Positions 1-5,955 of a stretch of 5,955 nucleotides of DNA are shown here, piece after piece. A program made the position numbers and the translations under genes. This DNA is from Betaproteobacteria bacterium RBG_16_58_11. GTDB lineage: Bacteria; Pseudomonadota; Gammaproteobacteria; Burkholderiales; Thiobacteraceae. Every line of letters starts with the position of its first letter. Within the stretch, counting starts at the first letter, position 1. The DNA is taken from the NCBI GenBank assembly GCA_001770235.1, contig MEQN01000039.1:3082-9036 (forward strand), written 5' to 3'. Below the pieces are notes generated by a model, which was given only the letters and a program-made list of their open reading frames with translations, made no database searches and was not told the origin of the DNA.

Positions 1-1707
1 GCGGAATTCGCTGACGGCGGCATCCGCTCCGGTCAGGCGCACATTCAGATTGTCGATCGTTAGCTCGATGGTCCCCGGCTGGGCGAGACGCTGTGTGCGT
101 TGTTTGACCCACGACTCGCGCACGCCGCCACCGGCAGGCGCAAACCCGGGCGAATAGAACGCCAGGTAGGCATCGACATTTTTTTTCGCCCATGCGGTGA
201 TCCAGTCTTTAATCGCTGTGCGAATCTGCTCTTCATCGGACACGACCACCGGTTTGGCGACCGGGGCTGGAACCGGTTGCGGTAAGGGGTTAAGCGCAGC
301 AATCCGTGCCACCGCCGCGGGTTTATCCACGACCAGCGTGACTGGCGTTTGCGGGGGACAGGCCGTCGCCGGATCGACTTCAAACGGGTCTTCCCCCATT
401 TCACTCGGAGCAGGCGTCTCGATGCGTCGTAAATTGAGGGCTGCCAGTAGCGTGCCCATCGCCGCATGGGTGCGCGCATAGGCGGCGCCATGGTCATACG
501 TGCTATTCACATGCGCTCGGCGTGCTTGAAACAATTCATTTTCGGTATCCAGCAGATCGAGCAAGGTACGTTGGCCGATATCGAATTGCTTACGGTAAGC
601 ATCACGCGCTTTTTCCGCAGCCAGTTGATGCGCGTCGAGATAACGCAGTTGCTCGGCGATCCGCTGCGTATCGTTATAGGCGATCGCCAAGGTCTGGCGC
701 ACATCGCGGCAGGCTTTATCGCGCAGGTCTTTTGATGCATTCAGATTCTCCGCCGCTTGGCGCTTCAAGGCCGAATCGGAACCGCCGCGAAACAGGTTGT
801 AATTGAGCACCATCTCCACCACGCGATCTTGGCGGCTGCCCAATATACCGTCGCGGTTGTGGTCCAAATCTTGGCGCGCACGCAATTCGACCCGCGGCAT
901 AAAGCCGGCATTGCGGCCATCCTGATCCATCTGGGATGAACGAATATTCTCAATCGCCGCGCTGATCACCGGGCTTTGTTTGATCGCCTCCAATACGGCG
1001 GCGTTAGACGTGGGGGGCACACCTGTTTGCAGTAATGCTGGTTCGGCCATATCAGTCGGCGGCAGTTCGCCCACGATGCGCTGATACCGGGCGCTGACAT
1101 CATGAAGATTCGTCACTTCTGTCAAAAGATTGGATTCAGAGAGAGACAGACGGCCACCCGCTTGCTCGAAATCCACGCGCCGCCCTACGCCGGCTTTTAC
1201 GCGCTGCTCCATTTGATCGAACAACAAGCGATGTTGGCCGTAGTTATCTTCGGCCAACTTAACTAATTTGCGGTAGCGCAGCACATCGTAATAAGCACGG
1301 CTCGCTTCAGATGCGGTGTTTTCTGAGATATCGAGCAATTCGTAGTAACGCACCAACTTCAAATACCCCAGGCGCCTCACCTCGCTGCGGGTGGCAAAAC
1401 CGTCAAACAGCATTTGGTTCAAGCTGGCGGATAAGCTGCGGCGGTTAAAGTCCTTATCCGCTTGATTCGGCTGTTCCAAATGCTCGCGGCCGGCGCCGGC
1501 GGTGATATCCACGCGCGGAAAATAGCCCCCGCGGGCGGCATCTTGCTGCGCCAGGGTGCCGTTAAAAGCGCGCCAACGCGCCTGCACTTCAGGATTTTGT
1601 AGTACCGCCTGCTGCGCGGCTTCGCTCAGCGTGACAGCTTGCGCCGGCAACCCGGCCAGGCCGAGATATAGCGCCAAGATGCCCTTAAAAAACAGAAAAC
1701 TTCTCAT
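1..1707 (-). CDS. TolC-family type I secretion outer-membrane protein (LapE-like) with C-terminal NTF2-like domain, 3' end beyond window
   Basis: My translation of the minus strand gives one uninterrupted frame of 569 codons from ATG at 1707 to the left edge, with no stop. Residues 1-24 form a signal peptide with hydrophobic core and AQA cleavage site before V25. The TolC core, about residues 25-427, shows the family's internal duplication: LNQMLFDGF at 96-104 and LNYNLFRGG at 301-309, each followed by long helical stretches, plus the typical FDIGQRTLLDLLDTENEL at 375-392 in the last helix. Residues 428-489 are a Pro/Ala/Val-rich linker. From S490 onward (SDEEQIRTAIKDW, WAKKNVDAYLAFYSPGF) the sequence resembles NTF2/SnoaL-like domains and is cut at residue 569. 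TolC proteins form the trimeric outer-membrane and periplasmic exit duct of type I secretion. Proximity to lapG, lapD and an RTX adhesin suggests this is the adhesin's pore. AGGA at 1720-1723 lies 12 bases before the ATG, rather far for a ribosome site. Family call is firm; the LapE role is inferred from context. Confidence 0.93.
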   Translation of the reverse strand, partial: MRSFLFFKGILALYLGLAGLPAQAVTLSEAAQQAVLQNPEVQARWRAFNGTLAQQDAARGGYFPRVDITAGAGREHLEQPNQADKDFNRRSLSASLNQMLFDGFATRSEVRRLGYLKLVRYYELLDISENTASEASRAYYDVLRYRKLVKLAEDNYGQHRLLFDQMEQRVKAGVGRRVDFEQAGGRLSLSESNLLTEVTNLHDVSARYQRIVGELPPTDMAEPALLQTGVPPTSNAAVLEAIKQSPVISAAIENIRSSQMDQDGRNAGFMPRVELRARQDLDHNRDGILGSRQDRVVEMVLNYNLFRGGSDSALKRQAAENLNASKDLRDKACRDVRQTLAIAYNDTQRIAEQLRYLDAHQLAAEKARDAYRKQFDIGQRTLLDLLDTENELFQARRAHVNSTYDHGAAYARTHAAMGTLLAALNLRRIETPAPSEMGEDPFEVDPATACPPQTPVTLVVDKPAAVARIAALNPLPQPVPAPVAKPVVVSDEEQIRTAIKDWITAWAKKNVDAYLAFYSPGFAPAGGGVRESWVKQRTQRLAQPGTIELTIDNLNVRLTGADAAVSEFR

Positions 1708-1782
1708 TTGCTTATTCAGTCCTATTTATATACTTTCGAGCAGAAGCGGTTAGCCCTTAAGAATTCTTTGTGAGAATCCGAT

Positions 1783-1804
1783 GAATTGGTTAATTAGCAA
1801 ATTC
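1783..1804. repeat. Imperfect 22-bp palindrome, possible operator
   Basis: The segment reads GAATTGGTTAATTAGCAAAT followed by TC. It matches its own reverse complement at 18 of 22 positions (9 of 11 base pairs) and is centred on TTAATTAA. It sits in the AT-rich middle of the divergent intergenic region, where a dimeric transcription factor could act on both genes. AT-rich DNA produces such symmetry by chance fairly often, and the sequence is not a binding site I recognise. Confidence 0.35.
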
Positions 1805-1813
1805 TATACCACC

Positions 1814-1826
1814 AATTTGCCAAATT
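1814..1826. repeat. Short perfect inverted repeat (6-bp arms, 1-bp centre)
   Basis: AATTTG and CAAATT flank a single C. The arms share the AATTTG/CAAATT words with the right half of the 22-bp palindrome just upstream, with centres about 27 bp apart. The two could be a pair of related operator half-sites. Statistical support is weak because the region is AT-rich. Confidence 0.25.
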
Positions 1827-1913
1827 ACCACATAAATTCATGGGATAACGCCCGCGTGTCATATTCAAGGGGTTCAAAACTGCATTCGGCGCCCCATACA
1901 CCCTGTCGCTGGC

Positions 1914-1917
1914 AGGA
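1914..1917 (+). promoter_or_regulatory. Ribosome binding site deciding the lapG start
   Basis: AGGA ends 5 bases before ATG 1923, good spacing for that start. A second ATG at 1919 is in another frame and too close to the AGGA. Within the lapG frame the next ATG is codon 60, after the hydrophobic export segment, so ATG 1923 is the best choice. Confidence 0.6.
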
Positions 1918-1922
1918 CATGC

Positions 1923-2678
1923 ATGCAGGATTTTGCCTTGCTCAATGAAACTGTCGGCTTGCCATCTCCAGGCGCTTGGTTAACAAACCGCGCGGGTTTT
2001 CCGTTTTGGGGATCTCTTCGAAAGGGATTGTACCTAACAACAGGGCTGGTATTAATCGGTATTGGGTTTACGGTCGGTGCGGCGCCCGACCTAGACAAAA
2101 TGCTCCTGCTCGCGCAACAACGCTATGGCACGACGGGGACGCAAAATGTGCAGCAGTGGCGCACCCTATTGCGTGAAGCGCATGGGCTGCCGGATCCGGA
2201 AAAAATTAAACGCGTAAACGCGTTCTTCAACCGCCGCATCGCCTTCCGAGAGGATGCGGAAATCTGGGGCGCAGCGGATTATTGGGCCACACCGCTGGAA
2301 ACCCTGGGGCGCGGTGCAGGCGATTGCGAAGACTTTACCATCGCAAAATATGTGACCCTGAAATTGCTCGACGTGCCGATTGAACGCATGCGGCTCATCT
2401 ATGTGCGCGCCAAGATCGGCGGGCCACATAGCAGCATCAGCCAGGCGCATATGGTGCTTGGCTATTACGCCACGCCCGGCGAGGAACCGCTCGTCTTGGA
2501 TAATTTGATTACCGATATCCGTTCCGCTTCGCATCGTAGCGATCTACAACCGGTATTCAGTTTCAACAGCGATGGCTTGTGGGTCGGACAGGCGGCCGGC
2601 TCAACCGCCAACCCCACCGCCCGTTTGTCGCGCTGGCGCGATGTGATTACGCGCATGCAGGCAGAGGGATTGGAATGA
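1923..2678 (+). CDS. lapG: LapG-like periplasmic cysteine protease (bacterial transglutaminase-like, BTLCP family)
   Basis: The 251-residue product matches LapG, the calcium-dependent periplasmic protease that cuts the N-terminus of LapA-type adhesins and so releases them from the cell surface. The triad is visible: C135 in GAGDCEDFTIAKY, H176 in SQAHMVLGYY and D193 in PLVLDNLI. The acidic residues around the cysteine (D134, E136, D137) correspond to the calcium site known in LapG proteins. W115 and W121 lie in the conserved stretch before the cysteine. A hydrophobic segment at about 36-52, preceded by R33 and K34 and ending VGAAPDLD, should export the protein, either as a cleaved signal or as an anchor. 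The 35-residue N-terminal stretch before it is unusually long. The gene lies 50 bp upstream of lapD on the same strand, as expected for a lapG-lapD operon. Confidence 0.95.
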   Translation: MQDFALLNETVGLPSPGAWLTNRAGFPFWGSLRKGLYLTTGLVLIGIGFTVGAAPDLDKMLLLAQQRYGTTGTQNVQQWRTLLREAHGLPDPEKIKRVNAFFNRRIAFREDAEIWGAADYWATPLETLGRGAGDCEDFTIAKYVTLKLLDVPIERMRLIYVRAKIGGPHSSISQAHMVLGYYATPGEEPLVLDNLITDIRSASHRSDLQPVFSFNSDGLWVGQAAGSTANPTARLSRWRDVITRMQAEGLE

Positions 2679-2714
2679 ATAACGCAATGACCCCTTACTT
2701 TACTGATTTAGATT

Positions 2715-2720
2715 AGGAGA
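2715..2720 (+). promoter_or_regulatory. Strong ribosome binding site of lapD
   Basis: AGGAGA lies 8 bases before ATG 2729. It is much stronger than the site of the upstream lapG, which would allow the receptor to be made at a higher level than the protease from one transcript. That ratio is an inference. Confidence 0.65.
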
Positions 2721-2728
2721 CGCAGACC

Positions 2729-4642
2729 ATGTCACTCTTTCGACAACTTTGGCTAGCCGTAATCAGCATGATGCTTGTTATCTTCATCGGCAGCTTCCTA
2801 GTCAGCGTGCTAACGGCGCGTGCTTATTTGGAGCAGCAGCTCTCCATCAAAAACCTGGACAACGCCGGCGCCTTGGCGCTCACGCTATCGCAGCTGCCGG
2901 ATAAAGATCCAACCGCGATAGAACTCTTGGTGTCAGCGCAATTCGACACCGGGCATTACCAGGAGATTCGCCTCACCGACCCTGCGCATCGCATCATCGT
3001 GGAGCGTACATACGCCGGCGAAGCGCTCGGTGCACCGGTGTGGTTTGCGCGAGTTTTTCCCATCCGCACCACACCGGGTATTGCCCAGGTACAAGATGGT
3101 TGGCGTCAACTGGGCACACTGACCGTGTCCAGCCACAGCCGCTATGCCTACCGTGAGCTCTGGCGCGGTGCGCTCAAGTTATTAGGCTGGCTGCTTGCAG
3201 CCGGTTTCCTGGCCGGGGTGATTGGTATGCTTCTGCTGCGAATGATCGTGCGCCCGCTCAATCAAGTAGTGGGTCAGGCACAGGCGATCAGCGAGCGCCG
3301 ATTCACCACGCTCAGCGAACCACGCACGCCCGAATTAAAGAGCGTGGTGCGCGCCATGAACCAGATGGTCGCCCGGCTCAAACAAATGTTCGCGGAGGAA
3401 GCCGAGCGGCTCGACCATTTGCGGCGCAAGATCAATCACGACGCCGTCACGGGTTTACCCAACCGCGATGCTTTTATGAATCTGCTGCAGGCGACACTGG
3501 CGAGTGAGGATGCCGCGCCGGTGGGTGTGTTGTTATTTGTGCGGATGGCGGATTTGGGCGAAATCAATCGCCATGTGGGTCATGGAAAAGCCGATTTACT
3601 GCTACAGCAGGTCGCCACATTTTTGAATGCGCATTGTGCGCAACATACTGGCCACATCGCGGCACGCTTGAATGGCACGGACTTCGCGCTGCTGGCGCCC
3701 GATGCAATAGCCATTGCCGACATGGCCGAGAAAATCGTCGTTCTGTTAAGCCAGCAGCTGGCAGCGGATTGGCCGACAGTGAAAGATCATTTCCACGTCG
3801 GCGCGATTCGTTACCGCCGCGGTGACGAAATAACTACGCTCTTGGCGGCTGCCGATCAGGCACTCGCTACGGCCGAAGCAAAGGGCCCCAATGGCTGGCA
3901 TGCTACTGATGAGGGGGAAGAACCCCTCGCCCGCTCGGCCGATGCATGGCGCAATCTGCTCACCACGGCCATTACCGAAAAGCGCTTAAAGCTCGTATTT
4001 TTCCCCGTGCGCACCCCATCCGGTCAATCCTTGCATCAAGAAAGCATGGTGCGTTTACAAACCACACTAGAGGGGCCATGGCTGGTGGCAGGCGATTTTA
4101 TCCCCATGGCGGCACGACTCAAGCTCTCATCCACAATCGATTTTGAAGTCATTCGGCTGGCCTTGGACACACTGCAATCCATACCAGGCGACCTTGCCGT
4201 GCATTTATCTACTGACACCATTGCCGATTGGGGCTTTCACAATCGCTTGTCGAGCCTACTCAACCAACATCCCGATCTGTGCGCAAGACTCTGGATCGAA
4301 GTCTCGGAATATGGCGCCTTCCGCCAATTGGAAGCATTCCGTGATTTGGCCCGCACGCTCAAAGCCTTGCACTGCCGCGTTGGCATCGAACATGCCGGTC
4401 AACGCTTGAGCGATCTGGCGCAACTGGCCGATCTGGGCTTGGATTATCTGAAAGTAGACAGCAGCTTGGTGCGGGCGATCGACCAGCACACTGGCAATCA
4501 AGAATTGCTCAAGGGATTATGCAAAATGGCACGCACCTTCGGTATTACCGTGATCGCGGAAGGGGTGCAGACCGAGGCAGAACTTGCGCTGTTGCCACAA
4601 CTCGGCTTCGACGCTGCGACTGGGCCGGCCGTGTCGAAATGA
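2729..4642 (+). CDS. lapD: LapD-like inner-membrane c-di-GMP receptor with degenerate GGDEF and EAL domains
   Basis: The 637-residue product has the complete LapD architecture. TM1 spans about 8-29, a periplasmic LapD/MoxY-N-type domain 31-148, TM2 about 149-171, HAMP 172-222 (P176, E202), then GGDEF 236-390 and EAL 406-637. The GGDEF domain keeps HDAVTGLPNRDAF (237-249), but the active site reads NGTDF (315-319) and no RxxD inhibitory site is visible. The EAL domain has ESM (438-440) for EAL, H492 for the usual Asn and E554-H555 for the Asp pair, while K575 and E611 remain. It should therefore bind c-di-GMP without making or degrading it. W125, in GWRQLG, matches the tryptophan reported in Pseudomonas LapD as needed for LapG capture. 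The C-terminus DAATGPAV fits the natural end of LapD proteins, so the gene is full length. The N-terminal start has a strong ribosome site. Confidence 0.95.
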   Translation: MSLFRQLWLAVISMMLVIFIGSFLVSVLTARAYLEQQLSIKNLDNAGALALTLSQLPDKDPTAIELLVSAQFDTGHYQEIRLTDPAHRIIVERTYAGEALGAPVWFARVFPIRTTPGIAQVQDGWRQLGTLTVSSHSRYAYRELWRGALKLLGWLLAAGFLAGVIGMLLLRMIVRPLNQVVGQAQAISERRFTTLSEPRTPELKSVVRAMNQMVARLKQMFAEEAERLDHLRRKINHDAVTGLPNRDAFMNLLQATLASEDAAPVGVLLFVRMADLGEINRHVGHGKADLLLQQVATFLNAHCAQHTGHIAARLNGTDFALLAPDAIAIADMAEKIVVLLSQQLAADWPTVKDHFHVGAIRYRRGDEITTLLAAADQALATAEAKGPNGWHATDEGEEPLARSADAWRNLLTTAITEKRLKLVFFPVRTPSGQSLHQESMVRLQTTLEGPWLVAGDFIPMAARLKLSSTIDFEVIRLALDTLQSIPGDLAVHLSTDTIADWGFHNRLSSLLNQHPDLCARLWIEVSEYGAFRQLEAFRDLARTLKALHCRVGIEHAGQRLSDLAQLADLGLDYLKVDSSLVRAIDQHTGNQELLKGLCKMARTFGITVIAEGVQTEAELALLPQLGFDAATGPAVSK

Positions 4643-4651
4643 TATCCCGAA

Positions 4652-4981
4652 TCAGATGAGGCCTTGCTCATCCTCGCCGATTAGATTCAACGCATTCAGC
4701 GAGTGGCGCAATGAGCGGCGCTCCATTAATTTGGTTTGCACCGCAGCAGGCAGGTCGGTGATGCAAATCACATTCTTGGAAATCAGCAGATCGATCACGT
4801 CCTCGATCGCCCGAATCATTTTCATATCCGACGATTCGAAGACATTGTTTTCGCCGGCGAGGTCTTCGATAAATGCCCGCAACTCAGGCGAATCGGCCGC
4901 CACCTGCTCGCATTGGCCATCGAGCGGCGCATTACTGGCAGTGACAATGCGACCGTGTTCACCGCGCACGATATAAGTCAT
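4652..4981 (-). CDS. Small conserved protein of unknown function (family often labelled 'tryptophan synthase subunit beta like')
   Basis: The 109-residue soluble protein has no signal peptide or membrane segment. From memory it resembles a proteobacterial family with an N-terminal MxYVxRxxxGxxxxV start, a central acidic and helical core (SSDMKMIRAIEDVIDLLISK, 50-69), a conserved ITDLPAAVQTKLMERR stretch (74-89) and a tail ending in acidic residues plus GLI. Databases often give this family a tryptophan-synthase-like name. Nothing here supports that activity: the protein is far too short for TrpB and no PLP-binding lysine motif is visible. GGGAG at 4987-4991 sits 5 bases before the ATG. It starts 13 bp after the stop of the adhesin gene on the same strand, so it is probably cotranscribed with it, and it converges on lapD with a 9-bp gap. 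No function is assigned; a role in adhesin production or c-di-GMP signalling is only a guess from position. Confidence 0.85.
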   Translation of the reverse strand: MTYIVRGEHGRIVTASNAPLDGQCEQVAADSPELRAFIEDLAGENNVFESSDMKMIRAIEDVIDLLISKNVICITDLPAAVQTKLMERRSLRHSLNALNLIGEDEQGLI

Positions 4982-4986
4982 CGTTT

Positions 4987-4991
4987 CTCCC
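4987..4991 (-). promoter_or_regulatory. Ribosome binding site of the small conserved gene
   Basis: The minus strand reads GGGAG, 5 bases before the ATG at 4981. It sits inside the 13-bp gap after the adhesin stop codon, which supports translation as the second gene of the same message. Confidence 0.6.
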
Positions 4992-4994
4992 GCT

Positions 4995-5955
4995 TTAGTC
5001 GGTAATCAATTTACTCTTGGACAACAGATCGGTAATGATGGCGTTGTCATTGGCGAAACCGGTCACCAGATCAACGCCTGTCAATGTGATCTGCTGATCG
5101 TCTAGCGCAGCGCTAAATCCACCGGAAAAACCGCCATTCGTGCTGATATGCACGATGGTGTTAGCGCCCAATTTTTCGAAATGCAGGAAGTCGTCAAGCG
5201 TACCCGGCGAAGAACCGGAATGGCTCTCCCCCACCAGCAAATCGCGCAGGTCGAGAATATCGCCTCCAGACGCGGGAAGCGCGGTGCTGAAGTCGGCGAT
5301 GGTGTCCGTGGCGGGCGCACCCACGGTGCCCTGATCGGCCAGTTCCCAACGGAATACATCACTGCCGACGACGCCGGTGAGCGCGTCGTTACCGGCGCCT
5401 CCGATTAGGGTGTCGTTGCCGTTGCCGCCATTTAGCGTGTCCGTTCCCGCACCGCCGTAGAGTCTGTCATTGCCGTCATCGCCGTTCAGCGTATCGTTGC
5501 CGGTTCCGCCATAGATAAGGTCGTCGCCGGTCCCGCCCGACAGCGTGTCGTTGCCCGCCAATCCCTGGAGGTGATCATTGTTGGCTGTTCCGGTGAGATT
5601 ATTATTGCCGACCGTACCGGTGATCGTGTTGGTCGTTTCCGCCACGGTCACCGCAACAGTCTGTGTTGTCGAGGCGGTGCTACCGTTGCTCGTCTCGGTC
5701 GCTGTCGAAGTAACGGTCAGGTTGACCGTTCCGGTATAGCCGTCAGCCGGCAGAAAGGTGAGCCCATTGAGTTGAGCCGGCGTGAAAGACCAAATTCCGC
5801 CCCCCAGGTCAGTGCCCGCGCTGAAGCCTGCACCCGCCGGAACACCCGCAACGGTGACCGACAGCGTCTCTGAGCCATCCGTATCCACAAGCGCTGTAGA
5901 AAGTGGAAACTCGACCGGCGTGCCGAAAGTGCTCGCGCCGATCTGAAAAGCGATG
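4995..5955 (-). CDS. C-terminal part of a large RTX adhesin secreted by type I system (LapA-like), 5' end beyond window
   Basis: The frame is open from the right edge to TAA at 4995-4997, giving 319 residues. A GTG at 5888 lies inside the frame but is not a credible start, because the reading continues upstream in matching domain sequence ([20 protein letters not shown]). Residues about 1-105 form an Ig/cadherin-like repeat module of the type found in tandem in giant adhesins ([19 protein letters not shown], then [15 protein letters not shown]). Residues 113-202 hold about ten glycine/aspartate nonapeptides that bind calcium as a beta-roll. The end is a type I secretion C-terminal target domain ([51 protein letters not shown]) of the subclass used by LapA-type adhesins. 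The protein would be exported C-terminus first and kept at the surface by its N-terminus, which LapG cuts. The retention and cleavage region is outside this window, so LapG dependence is inferred from gene context. Confidence 0.93.
   Translation of the reverse strand, partial: IAFQIGASTFGTPVEFPLSTALVDTDGSETLSVTVAGVPAGAGFSAGTDLGGGIWSFTPAQLNGLTFLPADGYTGTVNLTVTSTATETSNGSTASTTQTVAVTVAETTNTITGTVGNNNLTGTANNDHLQGLAGNDTLSGGTGDDLIYGGTGNDTLNGDDGNDRLYGGAGTDTLNGGNGNDTLIGGAGNDALTGVVGSDVFRWELADQGTVGAPATDTIADFSTALPASGGDILDLRDLLVGESHSGSSPGTLDDFLHFEKLGANTIVHISTNGGFSGGFSAALDDQQITLTGVDLVTGFANDNAIITDLLSKSKLITD
5349..5618 (-). repeat. RTX nonapeptide repeats (27-bp imperfect tandem units within the adhesin gene)
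   Basis: About ten consecutive nine-residue units follow the GGxGxDxLx pattern, for example [45 protein letters not shown] and GGAGNDALT. The first two units ([18 protein letters not shown]) and the last (GVVGSDVFR) are degenerate and cap the array. GDDGNDRLY is a variant in the middle. At DNA level the unit is 27 bp with diverged third positions. Such arrays fold as a calcium-filled beta-roll outside the cell after export. Confidence 0.95.

Larger units (their letters stand above)
1708..1922. promoter_or_regulatory. Divergent intergenic region between the TolC-like gene and lapG
   Basis: These 215 bases separate two divergently oriented genes, so promoters for both should lie here. The stretch from about 1755 to 1845 is clearly more AT-rich than the flanking genes and holds two inverted repeats, listed separately. 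I could not pick a convincing sigma-70 -35/-10 pair in either direction, and found no GG-N10-GC sigma-54 signature in the AT-rich part. No open frame here looks coding. Promoter content is inferred from gene orientation and base composition. Confidence 0.6.

Noticed and set aside
60..497. 145-codon open frame on the minus strand with many Arg and Pro residues
   Set aside because: It lies in a different frame fully inside the TolC-like gene, which shows clear family motifs, and its composition is typical of an out-of-frame shadow.
1725..1732. TATATAAA on the minus strand as a -10 box for the TolC-like gene
   Set aside because: Transcription would begin on or just next to the ribosome site, leaving an almost absent leader, and there is no matching -35 element.
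2166..2534. 122-codon minus-strand open frame opposite lapG
   Set aside because: It is antisense to the conserved LapG catalytic region, has no ribosome site and no recognisable domain.
4607..4638. Hairpin as a rho-independent terminator of lapD
   Set aside because: The stem has only 6 bp with a 20-base loop, lies within coding sequence and is not followed by a T-run.
4584..4976. 130-codon plus-strand open frame across the lapD end and the small gene
   Set aside because: It overlaps the end of lapD in another frame and is antisense to the conserved 109-residue protein; its Ser/Arg-rich composition is not protein-like.
5349..5618. Regular 27-bp repeats that could suggest a CRISPR or minisatellite
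   Set aside because: The units are contiguous without spacers, diverged at third positions, and encode RTX nonapeptides in frame.
5886..5888. GTG as the start of the RTX protein
   Set aside because: The frame stays open to the window edge and the residues upstream continue the same Ig-like repeat module; no ribosome site precedes the GTG.

Overview
This window carries one functional module: a Lap-type system for holding and releasing a giant surface adhesin under cyclic-di-GMP control. The mid-50s GC content (by eye), Gram-negative envelope proteins and gene set point to a proteobacterium. A beta- or gammaproteobacterium is most likely, but the genus cannot be named from the sequence alone.

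Layout, left to right. (1) Positions 1-1707, minus strand: a TolC/LapE-family outer-membrane export protein, open to the left edge, so its C-terminus is missing. After the TolC core it continues through a Pro-rich linker into an NTF2/SnoaL-like domain, which is not part of ordinary TolC. (2) 1708-1922: an AT-rich divergent intergenic region with an imperfect 22-bp palindrome and a second small inverted repeat. (3) 1923-2678, plus strand: a LapG-like periplasmic cysteine protease with Cys-His-Asp triad and a Ca-binding acidic cluster. (4) 2729-4642, plus strand: a LapD-like inner-membrane receptor (TM, periplasmic domain, TM, HAMP, degenerate GGDEF, degenerate EAL). It lies 50 bp after lapG and is probably in the same operon. 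(5) 4652-4981, minus strand: a 109-residue protein of a conserved uncharacterised family, convergent with lapD (9-bp gap). (6) 4995-5955, minus strand: the C-terminal 319 residues of a large RTX adhesin, with an Ig-like repeat module, about ten Ca-binding nonapeptide repeats and a type I secretion C-terminal target domain. It is open to the right edge.

How the parts should work together, from the known Pseudomonas Lap paradigm: the adhesin is exported by a type I system whose outer-membrane pore is the TolC-like protein. LapD senses cytoplasmic c-di-GMP through its inactive EAL domain and, when bound, sequesters LapG in the periplasm, so the adhesin stays at the surface. When c-di-GMP falls, LapG is freed and clips the adhesin N-terminus, releasing the cell. 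The ABC transporter (LapB-like) and membrane-fusion protein (LapC-like) are not in this window.

The least expected parts are the NTF2-like tail on the export pore and the small conserved protein directly behind the adhesin gene.
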